Assembly (NCBI GenBank): GCA_020429485.1
Contig: JAGQLK010000040.1
Location: 1-8,505 of the forward strand
Direction: 5' to 3'
Source: Candidatus Dojkabacteria bacterium
GTDB taxonomy: Bacteria; Patescibacteriota; Dojkabacteria; B142; OLB20
Length of the DNA: 8,505 nucleotides
The notes under the pieces were generated by a model, which was not told the origin of the DNA, searched no databases, and saw nothing but the letters and a program-made list of their open reading frames with translations. The number at the start of each line of letters is the position of its first letter. Position 1 is the stretch's first letter. A program made the translations under genes and the position numbers. Shown here piece after piece: positions 1-5,827 of the stretch.

Positions 1-668
1 AATGGAATCTTGAATCGTTCTGAATATTCTCTTAGCTTGTTATTTACCTTGATCTGTTCATTTAAGAAACGAAGGGTTTCTTCGTCGTATGTTTTAATAT
101 CTTTCTCTGAAAGTGAGTCTGAATGCTTAAAGCCATTTCTTTGAAGCTCTAAATAGAAATTCTCTTTGAATGTATGATGTAAAAACTTTAGCCACTTTAA
201 GGCTTGCTCTTCTTCATTTCTAACAATATGTCTAGATATTGGTCCAGCCAAGCAAGCTGATGTACATATGATGCCTTCTGAATATTTTTTTAAAGTTTCT
301 GCATCTGCTCTAGGTCTGTAGTACATACCTTCCAACTGACCTGTGCTGACTATTTTTACTAGATTCTTATATCCGACTAGATCTTTTGCTAGTAGAACAA
401 GATGATAATAATTGATACCGTCTACGGGTTCTCTAAGTGTTCTTTCTTTAGGAGCTAAATAGATTTCACAGCCTATGATTGGCTTGATATGAAAGTCATG
501 TGACATCTTCCAGAATTCACCAGCACCATATAGTACTCCATGGTCAGTAATTGCTACTGAATCCATTTTGTATTCCTGGACTTTGTTAAAAAGATCCTCA
601 ATTCGATTTAGACCATCCAAAAGTGAATAGTCAGTATGAACATGTAAATGTGTAAAATCTTTCGCCAT
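1..668 (-). CDS. dnaE: DNA polymerase III subunit alpha, N-terminal part (3' end off the window)
   Basis: Replicative DNA polymerase catalytic subunit. Only the first 222 codons are visible, all belonging to the N-terminal PHP domain; the palm, fingers and OB regions lie beyond base 1. Translating from the ATG at 668 gives the family opening HLHVHTDYSLLDG (residues 7-19), then ITDHG (40-44), IGCEIYLAP (65-73), YYHLVLLAKD (87-96), GMYYRPR (114-120) and CTSACLAGPI (135-144), in the order and spacing of bacterial DnaE. The potential metal ligands H9, H11, D18, H43, E68, H89 and C139 are all present, so the PHP site looks intact as far as it can be read. This suggests a proofreading-competent PHP exonuclease rather than the degenerate site of enterobacterial DnaE (inference). 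No Shine-Dalgarno precedes the start. The gene lies 92 bp downstream of the 205-residue gene on the same strand and has its own possible promoter. Confidence 0.96.
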   Translation of the reverse strand, partial: MAKDFTHLHVHTDYSLLDGLNRIEDLFNKVQEYKMDSVAITDHGVLYGAGEFWKMSHDFHIKPIIGCEIYLAPKERTLREPVDGINYYHLVLLAKDLVGYKNLVKIVSTGQLEGMYYRPRADAETLKKYSEGIICTSACLAGPISRHIVRNEEEQALKWLKFLHHTFKENFYLELQRNGFKHSDSLSEKDIKTYDEETLRFLNEQIKVNNKLREYSERFKIP

Positions 669-691
669 AGATATTTATTGAGAGAGCTAAC

Positions 692-700
692 TCTATATCA
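692..700 (-). promoter_or_regulatory. Possible extended -10 promoter of dnaE
   Basis: On the minus strand this reads TGA-TATAGA, a TGN extended -10 element with five of six consensus bases in the hexamer. It ends 23 bases before the dnaE ATG, so transcription would start near 685 and leave a leader of about 17 nt without a Shine-Dalgarno. No convincing -35 is seen at 16-18 bp. Read-through from the upstream 205-residue gene is the alternative. Confidence 0.4.
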
Positions 701-760
701 ATATTACTGAATTTTTCACTAAATGTGTGAACTAGGCGGTAACTTTTCGGTTAGTTACTG

Positions 761-1378
761 TTATCTCTGATTTCGTGCAGTTTTGAAATACAACTCTTCT
801 GGCCAATCAATTATCTGTACGGCAGTTGATTGCTCAGGTTGCAATTCAGCTACGGCATCTAAGAAGTCTGCAGTAAGTTGAAGCTCAAGAGCATCAGTAA
901 GGTCTAGTGTTAAGAGAAAATTATTAACTGGTGCGTAGTACTTTACCTGAGATAAATCATGTCTTTCGAAGTTAGGTAGAACATATGGATTTGCACATCT
1001 GCTATTACTTTGCATTACAGGTAGCATAATTGTTCCGCTGTCCTTATATGCATATTGTTGCAAAAGGTAAGTTAGATCTTCAATTCGGTAACCTTCGTTC
1101 ACATCTCCTCTAGTATCTATCGGCATGAAATTTAGGAAAAGCCCTCCATGTGCTTGGTGCATTCTGTAAGGCATTACCCTTGAACGCCATATACCATTAC
1201 GACAAGCTGCTACGATATGACCATAGTTCAATCGATTCACTACCTGCGGAATTAAAATACTCCAGTCTTCTTCAAGTAGTACAAGTTGGCTGACAGTAAC
1301 TTGTTCTAGTCCCTGACTATCTACTCCCATCTGGGTAAGTAAATCATGCTTATATCTGATATCTAGCTGTTCTGACAT
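761..1378 (-). CDS. Unknown 205-residue soluble protein
   Basis: I do not recognise the family. The protein has no signal peptide and no membrane segment, and looks cytoplasmic, mixed alpha/beta and mildly acidic. The first ~55 residues are helical-looking and rich in hydrophobic and Q/E residues. A middle part with aromatic and basic residues (RNGIWRSRVMPYRMHQ, 60-75) follows, and the C-terminal third contains an acidic helix-like stretch (LTLDLTDALELQLTADFLDA, 156-175). It has two cysteines (59 and 128). The ATG at 1378 is the first available start; the only ribosome-site-like sequence is a weak GGA a few bases upstream. It lies 50 bp downstream of the ~551-residue hydrolase-like gene on the same strand, so it may be co-transcribed with it, although a good -10 sits in the gap. 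It precedes dnaE by 92 bp. Its length, clean stop and ordinary composition support a real gene; its function cannot be assigned. Confidence 0.8.
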   Translation of the reverse strand: MSEQLDIRYKHDLLTQMGVDSQGLEQVTVSQLVLLEEDWSILIPQVVNRLNYGHIVAACRNGIWRSRVMPYRMHQAHGGLFLNFMPIDTRGDVNEGYRIEDLTYLLQQYAYKDSGTIMLPVMQSNSRCANPYVLPNFERHDLSQVKYYAPVNNFLLTLDLTDALELQLTADFLDAVAELQPEQSTAVQIIDWPEELYFKTARNQR

Positions 1379-1397
1379 TGATCCAATAAATTTCGAG

Positions 1398-1428
1398 GAT
1401 TATATAATCAATAATGATGCAAATGCAA
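1398..1428 (-). promoter_or_regulatory. Possible promoter of the 205-residue gene, with 12-bp palindrome
   Basis: The minus strand has a perfect TATAAT (1404 to 1399) with a partial -35, TTGCAT (1428 to 1423), at 18-bp spacing. The predicted start near 1392 gives a leader of about 14 nt. The -10 lies within GATTATATAATC (1398-1409), a perfect 12-bp palindrome that could bind a dimeric regulator. Perfect AT palindromes are common by chance in AT-rich DNA, so the operator idea is weak. Confidence 0.45.
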
Positions 1429-3084
1429 CTACTCTGTGGGGTAATTTTGTTGGGCGAAGTTCACTAGCCCCCAAATTTGGTCACAGTAAGGTGCGTAAAC
1501 AGGTCCGCTCTCAGTTTGATATGTATAAGTACATGCCCCGTGATACCTTGCACCAACGGTATCTAAAACACCTCGATTAATGGTACCATCAGCATTATGC
1601 CAACCTGACTCGCTTAGAAGGCTTCCTCCACCATGACCTCTTGCAGCAATGACTGCCGCGTTAATAGCAGCGAGGCAAGTACTATCACCAACGATTGCTC
1701 TACTAACTACAGGTTGTAGTTGAGGCGATATTAGTTGTCCACCAGAAACTGAAACATCATTTTCTGTTCTGCCTGTACGATCGTTTATGCCAAGTGATTG
1801 AGTACATGAAGCGAACATTTCCGCTGTATCGAAATTGATATCATTGTACATTGTCCCCTGAACCAGGCTTTCGGCTAAGCCTGTTGAGAATTGAGCAACT
1901 CCTCTTATTTGACCTGCTAATCTATTGGCATCCTGAGCCATAGCAGTTTGATTAGGATCTCCAGTACAACTGTCCCCATATATATTTACAGAGCCAAATG
2001 TAGTAGCTGATCCTAATGTTGCAACTGTTCCGGACCTATATCTATGATACTCAGCATGGCTTGGTGCACATCGACCAGTTGTTTCGTTTTGTAATAGTGC
2101 CCACGTCACTTCCCAAGGCACTGTGTAACCGTATGTAGAGTTTAAATGTGCTGATACTCTTTGTGCTAGTGACATAATACCCTGGAGATTATCTTGGCTT
2201 GTATATTCAGCATTATTTGCAGGAATTGTTGATGGAGGGGGTATAGGTGTAGCAACCATCGGCGCATTTAATGTTGAGTCAGCTATTATTTGAGTATTTC
2301 TATTGAATGAAATATCTGACATAACATCAGCAGGTGTAAGATTCATAGTAGTCAGCAATTGGTACGCCATAATAACTGCGATGATTACACCTGCAATCGC
2401 CATCATTGTTGTTGCCATTCTAGTTAGCTCTCTTGTCTGATGTACTTCTGCCCCATTATCAACTTGATATCTATGCATTTGAAGCTGCTGTGCTTGAAAA
2501 GGCACGTCATGATGCACGAGTTGCGGAGTACTATCTAAGTATTCGTAGGTAAGCGAGTAAATTCGGCCAGCTTTTGTATAAGAAATATCAGTATACATTG
2601 CCCTGCCTTGCCAGTCATGTACTACGTATCTTCCTGTTTCTTCATCAAGAAATAGATCACTTTCCCATTCTAAATCTCCGTCATTGAAATTAACTTGAAT
2701 TGGGTGATCCATGTGATCTAAGATAAGTGGAAACTCTTCGTCTTCTTCACCATCTTGATATAATTCGTCATTTGTTGATACGAAGCTACCACCAAGTGGA
2801 TCATCAATTCTAAATTGATCCATTCTAGGATCATAATGTATCGGTGTAGGCCCTTCTTCGAATTCAACTACAAAAGAATTCTGTCCAGGTGCAAACATTA
2901 CATATCTTTGAATATTGTCTCTATCTAGTATGAAGTATAGTCCACCATTGCTATTAGCAACTAGGCTTAGTCCTGGTTCGTGATGCATCCCAAGAGACTG
3001 CTCATCTGCAGGCAAAATTACACCGTTAAGATAATTACCTCTTCCTTGCTCAATTTGTATACGATCCCCCTCGTAGATTGACAT
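1429..3084 (-). CDS. Single-pass membrane protein with large inner domain and outer lytic-transglycosylase-like domain
   Basis: Predicted 551 residues from the ATG at 3084; a GTG two codons upstream (3090) is an alternative. Three parts are visible. Residues 1-220 are acidic, beta-rich and cysteine-free, with an acidic run DGEEDEEF near 111-118 and no known match. Residues ~224-246 form one membrane segment (AIAGVIIAVIMAYQLL core). A Pro/Asn/Thr-rich linker (~265-295) then leads to a lysozyme-like domain. In that domain WEVTWALLQNETTG puts a candidate catalytic Glu at 334, RGVAQFS (394-400) resembles the RGPMQF-type motif of SLT/MltB transglycosylases, and CLAAINAAVIAARGHGG (470-486) resembles their following helix. 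All six cysteines (339, 373, 427, 470, 518, 534) lie after the membrane segment, which fits an outside location with disulfides. The likely role is cleaving or binding peptidoglycan, anchored in the membrane with a sensing or docking part in the cytoplasm (inference). It is divergent from the 290-residue gene. Confidence 0.85.
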   Translation of the reverse strand: MSIYEGDRIQIEQGRGNYLNGVILPADEQSLGMHHEPGLSLVANSNGGLYFILDRDNIQRYVMFAPGQNSFVVEFEEGPTPIHYDPRMDQFRIDDPLGGSFVSTNDELYQDGEEDEEFPLILDHMDHPIQVNFNDGDLEWESDLFLDEETGRYVVHDWQGRAMYTDISYTKAGRIYSLTYEYLDSTPQLVHHDVPFQAQQLQMHRYQVDNGAEVHQTRELTRMATTMMAIAGVIIAVIMAYQLLTTMNLTPADVMSDISFNRNTQIIADSTLNAPMVATPIPPPSTIPANNAEYTSQDNLQGIMSLAQRVSAHLNSTYGYTVPWEVTWALLQNETTGRCAPSHAEYHRYRSGTVATLGSATTFGSVNIYGDSCTGDPNQTAMAQDANRLAGQIRGVAQFSTGLAESLVQGTMYNDINFDTAEMFASCTQSLGINDRTGRTENDVSVSGGQLISPQLQPVVSRAIVGDSTCLAAINAAVIAARGHGGGSLLSESGWHNADGTINRGVLDTVGARYHGACTYTYQTESGPVYAPYCDQIWGLVNFAQQNYPTE

Positions 3085-3104
3085 ACGCACAAAAAATACC
3101 GCAA

Positions 3105-3117
3105 ATTATACCATATT
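3105..3117 (-). promoter_or_regulatory. Extended -10 promoter of the ~551-residue gene (shared 13-mer, copy 1)
   Basis: The minus strand reads AATATGGTATAAT, which contains TGG-TATAAT, a perfect -10 with a TGN extension. The identical 13 bases recur at 4817-4829 and 5732-5744, each time upstream of a minus-strand orphan gene. Transcription would start near 3097-3100, leaving about 13-16 nt before the ATG at 3084, without a Shine-Dalgarno. No strong -35 is seen, as is usual for extended -10 promoters. Confidence 0.7.
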
Positions 3118-3140
3118 TAACGAATATATATCACTTGGTG

Positions 3141-3169
3141 TTAGTATTTCTATATTTGTATGATATAAT
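3141..3169 (+). promoter_or_regulatory. Extended -10 promoter of the 290-residue gene, predicted leaderless
   Basis: TGA-TATAAT (3161-3169) is a perfect extended -10, and TTAGTA at 3141-3146 is a partial -35 at 17-bp spacing. The ATG at 3179 is only ten bases past the -10, so the usual start position (3175-3177) leaves two to four bases of leader or none. The divergent promoter at 3105-3117 is about 47 bp away, so the two could compete or share a regulator. Confidence 0.7.
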
Positions 3170-3178
3170 CTCTGCACT

Positions 3179-4051
3179 ATGTCAGGAGAGCTATTACAAT
3201 ACTATTTACAACCAACATCAACCTGGGCCGAGACGCTTGACGCCATTGCGCCTACAGCTCAACAAGCTCAAGATTGGTATGGTCGACCAGGTAACGAACG
3301 AGCGGTTAGAGAAGAATCAGCGGCTCTATTAGATCAAGACTATGGATATGCAGATCGAGCATTATTTTGGCTAAATTTAGCTAACTCTGCTATATCGAAA
3401 AATGCATTAGTATATCAGCCATACGGTGGAAGAACAGAGAGACATGTGCTTAAAGGTTATAGAGACAGAATTGCAGATGATTTATGGCCAAAACTAACAC
3501 ATGCTCAACAAGAGGCTATTAATATGTCTAGTAGTTTAAACTTTATCCCACAAACTTTGCTTAATGTTAGAGCGTCAATTGCACTTGAAAATGCTTTAGG
3601 GTTAGCACCGGAAGTTTCTCAAATGATGCAAGGAGCTATGAATGCATTCCTTGATGTCTATGGTCGTCCTCAATCAATGAAGCTTAAAGATTGGGATCTT
3701 TTTAGACAAGCAACTGATGAATTAGCCTATGGTGGCTCTGTGGCTGATATTTATCGAATATTCTATTTGGATGACACAGCTTCAGCAAAAAAGAGTACTA
3801 CTATTGCATCATTCTTACCATTTGAGGCTAGATTTGTTACTATACCTTTTCTCACAAGTCGAATAGACATGGCTGCTAATACTTATGATTTAACTGTATT
3901 TGATAGGGAATTACTAGTCGGTAATGTGCTAAATTCACCTCAAGAATTAATGGCTCACAATATTGCTGTAAACGCTGGAATTCCTGTTAATATTGAAAGT
4001 ACTCCAACCCACTTAGGAGTATTACACAACGGTACTCCATACGCATACTAA
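3179..4051 (+). CDS. Unknown 290-residue protein, probably leaderless mRNA
   Basis: Not a family I recognise. It has no signal peptide, no clear membrane segment and no cysteine at all, and is predicted cytoplasmic and largely helical (for example AQQAQDWYGRPGNERAVREE at 28-47, and RASIALENALGLAPEVSQMM at 131-150). YGRP occurs twice (34-37 and 161-164). Each copy is followed ~21-23 residues later by a similar stretch, YGYADRALFWL (55-65) and YGGSVADIYRIFYL (184-197), which hints at an internal duplication. The C-terminal third (~205-290) looks beta-rich and ends in PYAY. The ATG at 3179 is chosen because a near-consensus promoter ends ten bases upstream and no earlier in-frame start could be transcribed from it. 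The gene is divergent from one lysozyme-like membrane protein and convergent, 16 bp apart, with another, so it may be a cytoplasmic partner of that pair (inference from position only). Confidence 0.8.
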   Translation: MSGELLQYYLQPTSTWAETLDAIAPTAQQAQDWYGRPGNERAVREESAALLDQDYGYADRALFWLNLANSAISKNALVYQPYGGRTERHVLKGYRDRIADDLWPKLTHAQQEAINMSSSLNFIPQTLLNVRASIALENALGLAPEVSQMMQGAMNAFLDVYGRPQSMKLKDWDLFRQATDELAYGGSVADIYRIFYLDDTASAKKSTTIASFLPFEARFVTIPFLTSRIDMAANTYDLTVFDRELLVGNVLNSPQELMAHNIAVNAGIPVNIESTPTHLGVLHNGTPYAY

Positions 4052-4067
4052 ATTCTTATTGAGGAAA

Positions 4068-4733
4068 TTATACTTCGCTTGCCCACTTCTGCATGTTTGC
4101 AGAGTGATATTGCCAGTTATTCATACCATATGCTTGTGCTAATCCAGCAAAGTTCCAACCGTAAGGAGCGGCATATTGTCTAGCAACTTTTGGAACTAGA
4201 TCCTGGAATGCAGAATAATATGAAGAGTAATGAACGCCATTAAGGTATCCAAAGCAGTTGTTCCAGAATGAAGCATTACAGAACCCTGATTCTACACCCA
4301 TAATAGCGAGAATAACTCTATAGTCTGCCCCATTTGCTTGAGCTCCATCAACAATTAATGCTGCAATTTCATAATTAGCTACTACAGAACCTTTACGGGT
4401 TAGAAAAGCTAGAACTCTTTGAATATCAGCTTCTCTCTGTTGCTGTCGCAGCTCTTCTTCGATCTGCTTTTGAATCTCTGCTTCTAATGTTTCTGCAGCT
4501 GCACTTGCTGTAGCATAATCTGGTGCAGGTACGTCTAAACCTGGATCATCAGAGGTAATCATTGTTATATCAACAGCTTTATTGTTTGATACAGCAAATG
4601 ATGGATCTGCAAAATTAGAAATGATTGTAACTGAAATCAGGGTAATAAGAGTAGCAAATATTACACCTATCCTTAAGATGAGGTGAGGATCGCTCCTTAA
4701 TATTTTTTTTGTGGTTTTAATATGTTTTTTCAA
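4068..4733 (-). CDS. Membrane-anchored lysozyme/glucosaminidase-like peptidoglycan hydrolase
   Basis: A 221-residue protein. The basic N-terminus (KKHIKTTKK) is followed by one hydrophobic segment (~18-40, IGVIFATLITLISVTIIS), which acts as an uncleaved anchor or signal sequence. A short linker leads to a charged coiled coil (~74-108, with EAEIQKQIEEELRQQQREAD) and then a compact C-terminal domain. In that domain VILAIMGVESGF gives a candidate catalytic Glu at 148, WNNCFGYLNG (157-166) resembles the NNxFG motif of glucosaminidase/lysozyme-fold enzymes, and YYSAFQDLVPKVARQY (172-187) matches the helix that follows it in those families. C152 and C160 flank the active-site loop and could form a disulfide outside the cell. 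The start is TTG at 4733: no ATG precedes residue 58 and the frame is closed upstream, so TTG is needed to include the anchor. No Shine-Dalgarno is visible, and a hairpin lies seven bases before the start. Fold assignment is moderately sure; enzymatic activity is inferred. Confidence 0.85.
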   Translation of the reverse strand: MKKHIKTTKKILRSDPHLILRIGVIFATLITLISVTIISNFADPSFAVSNNKAVDITMITSDDPGLDVPAPDYATASAAAETLEAEIQKQIEEELRQQQREADIQRVLAFLTRKGSVVANYEIAALIVDGAQANGADYRVILAIMGVESGFCNASFWNNCFGYLNGVHYSSYYSAFQDLVPKVARQYAAPYGWNFAGLAQAYGMNNWQYHSANMQKWASEV

Positions 4734-4739
4734 ACAATT

Positions 4740-4756
4740 GGTCAGTGAAACTGACC
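4740..4756 (-). promoter_or_regulatory. Hairpin immediately upstream of the TTG start
   Basis: GGTCAG-tttca-CTGACC forms a perfect 6-bp stem with a 5-nt loop. It ends seven bases before the TTG start of the 221-residue gene, where a ribosome-binding site would normally be. It could control translation or protect the 5' end if transcription begins at the nearer promoter (4760-4788). It has no U-tract, so it is not a terminator. Confidence 0.4.
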
Positions 4757-4759
4757 TAT

Positions 4760-4788
4760 AGATTATCTTAAGCTAGTTAAAAAATCAA
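4760..4788 (-). promoter_or_regulatory. Possible second promoter of the 221-residue gene
   Basis: The minus strand has TTGATT (4788 to 4783) as -35 and TAATCT (4765 to 4760) as -10 at 17-bp spacing; GATAAT at 4767-4762 with 15-bp spacing is the alternative. Both hexamers are imperfect. Transcription from here would begin at or just before the hairpin at 4740-4756. Confidence 0.35.
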
Positions 4789-4806
4789 AGAGAAAATTTA
4801 ACTAGT
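4772..4806. repeat. Inverted repeat around the proximal -35 of the 221-residue gene
   Basis: CTAGTTAA (4773-4780) is the exact inverse of TTAACTAG (4798-4805). One extra A-T pair inside and a possible G-T pair outside surround a central span of about 15 bases. The repeat covers the candidate -35 at 4783-4788 and lies within the leader made from the distal promoter at 4817-4829. It could be an operator or a stem-loop in the mRNA leader. Confidence 0.4.
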
Positions 4807-4816
4807 CAGATGCATA

Positions 4817-4829
4817 ATTATACCATATT
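4817..4829 (-). promoter_or_regulatory. Extended -10 promoter of the 221-residue gene (shared 13-mer, copy 2)
   Basis: The minus-strand sequence AATATGGTATAAT is identical to the copies at 3105-3117 and 5732-5744. The predicted start near 4810 leaves a leader of about 75 nt, much longer than for the other genes here, containing the inverted repeat and the hairpin described above. Confidence 0.6.
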
Positions 4830-4862
4830 TTAGCTTAAAATACAGTATTCTAAGTTAGCAAT

Positions 4863-4892
4863 AGGCCTCTCAATATTGATGCTGAGAGGCCT
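4863..4892 (-). terminator. Strong stem-loop after the 261-residue gene, probable terminator
   Basis: AGGCCTCTCA (4863-4872) pairs perfectly with TGAGAGGCCT (4883-4892), giving a GC-rich 10-bp stem with a 10-nt loop and possible further A-T pairs at the base with a one-base bulge. It begins 24 bases after the stop of the 261-residue gene and lies before the next promoter, where a terminator is expected. Neither strand has a clear U-tract after the stem, so it could instead be an mRNA 3' processing or stability hairpin. Confidence 0.6.
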
Positions 4893-4915
4893 TATTGAGT
4901 TAATATTGGTTGATT

Positions 4916-5701
4916 TTAAAAATCTAATCCTCCTGTAAATCTTTTGTTCGGTTTAGTATTCTCTCTTAGTGAACTAAGTCTCCTATACATATGTTCAGGA
5001 ATACTTCTTTCATAATCTAGCTCTCCAGTTTCTGGATCTGCTTGAACTCTATAGATCAAATTATTATCATCAAAAGGTTGATAATTATGTCCTCTTTTAT
5101 CTATTGCGAGTCCAGGTACATATACTTCAACACATGGTACAACGAACACTCCTCTCTTGCTTTCTTCTCTTAACCTAGCGCCTCCATTTGTATCAGCATA
5201 TGCTAAACCGTCTAAAAACTCACCTGTCATATTTAGTAATTTAGTATTATCAACAATTTGACCTACTATCATTCTTCGAGCAAATCTAACTAATCGATTC
5301 GGTTCCCACCAACTATATAAATATGCAGTTACAACAGGCCCCGTTCCAGATACCATATAATGTCCCAATGCTTGATTATATGGCGAAGTAGTTCTAGAGT
5401 AGACATCTTTGTGAATGTAGCTATATTGTGTCCCTGTATGTGCCGCATGCGATAGTTTCTCTACTTCGAAAATTTCTTCTTGATATGCAGTTATTCCACC
5501 GGGAAGATGTTCAATTGTTCCTGAGGTTCCCATTGCAACATCAATGGTTAAGTCCCATGTGTGTACAAAAGGCCTGAGCCGCATGTCATTTCCCAGATAA
5601 TATGGTAATTTAATACTATCGGGCATAGATCGGCTTAATCCATCATCTTCACCTTTGTTACCACCTATGTTAAAAAATTCTTCTGGTAAACCCATTCCCA
5701 T
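4916..5701 (-). CDS. Unknown 261-residue protein
   Basis: I cannot place this protein in a known family. It has no signal peptide or membrane helix and a single cysteine (190). It has an acidic, glycine-rich start, then a beta-rich body (VHTWDLTIDVAMGTSGTIEH, 46-65; MVSGTGPVVTAYLYSWWEP, 116-134) and a short basic stretch (RLVRFARRMIVGQIV, 136-150). A second beta-like part (RGVFVVPCVEVYVPGLAI, 183-200) leads to a charged C-terminal tail with several Arg/Lys. The WW pair, the His residues and the histidine/tyrosine-rich middle (SHAAHTGTQYSYIHKDVY, 84-101) stand out but match no motif I know. The start is the ATG at 5701; an in-frame ATG two codons later is possible. There is no Shine-Dalgarno. 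It appears to be its own transcription unit, with a promoter at 5732-5744 and a stem-loop after the stop. It is divergent from galU, but no functional link is evident. Confidence 0.8.
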   Translation of the reverse strand: MGMGLPEEFFNIGGNKGEDDGLSRSMPDSIKLPYYLGNDMRLRPFVHTWDLTIDVAMGTSGTIEHLPGGITAYQEEIFEVEKLSHAAHTGTQYSYIHKDVYSRTTSPYNQALGHYMVSGTGPVVTAYLYSWWEPNRLVRFARRMIVGQIVDNTKLLNMTGEFLDGLAYADTNGGARLREESKRGVFVVPCVEVYVPGLAIDKRGHNYQPFDDNNLIYRVQADPETGELDYERSIPEHMYRRLSSLRENTKPNKRFTGGLDF

Positions 5702-5731
5702 TTGAAATACTATAATATATAGATATGATAT

Positions 5732-5744
5732 ATTATACCATATT
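5732..5744 (-). promoter_or_regulatory. Extended -10 promoter of the 261-residue gene (shared 13-mer, copy 3)
   Basis: The minus strand carries AATATGGTATAAT, identical to the copies upstream of two other orphan genes. It ends 30 bases before the ATG, giving a leader of roughly 23 nt without a Shine-Dalgarno. A second weaker hexamer, TATAGT, about seven bases before the ATG could give a leaderless transcript instead. Confidence 0.6.
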
Positions 5745-5756
5745 ATAGGATATATA

Positions 5757-5800
5757 GGCTATTTGCTTGGGTTTAAAATATAGCCAAAATATCATATACT
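5757..5800 (+). promoter_or_regulatory. Possible galU promoter region with short inverted repeat
   Basis: TTGGGT (5767-5772) and TATCAT (5790-5795) lie 17 bp apart, and TATACT (5795-5800) is an alternative -10. GGCTAT (5757-5762) and ATAGCC (5780-5785) form a 6-bp inverted repeat around the -35. The region is extremely AT-rich, so chance matches are expected. Confidence 0.3.
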
Positions 5801-5827
5801 ATTAGATAAAATTTTTAAAAATTTAGC

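Noticed and set aside
715..758. Small inverted repeats (TTCAC/GTGAA and GTAAC/GTTAC) between the 205-residue gene and dnaE as a terminator
   Set aside because: Stems of only five A/T-containing pairs without a following T-tract on the minus strand, compatible with chance.
3078..3332. 84-codon open frame on the plus strand crossing the divergent spacer
   Set aside because: It overlaps the start of the ~551-residue gene, both promoters and the first 50 codons of the 290-residue gene, and its translation has a low-complexity Tyr/Leu/Ile composition typical of AT-rich chance frames.
4016..4038. Inverted repeat GGAGTA...TACTCC near the 3' end of the 290-residue gene
   Set aside because: Only six base pairs with an 11-nt loop, inside coding sequence, with no T-tract after it.
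4088..4103. Hairpin TCTGCA-tgtt-TGCAGA at the convergent end of the 290- and 221-residue genes as a terminator
   Set aside because: It is a short stem within coding sequence and lacks a T-tract on either strand.
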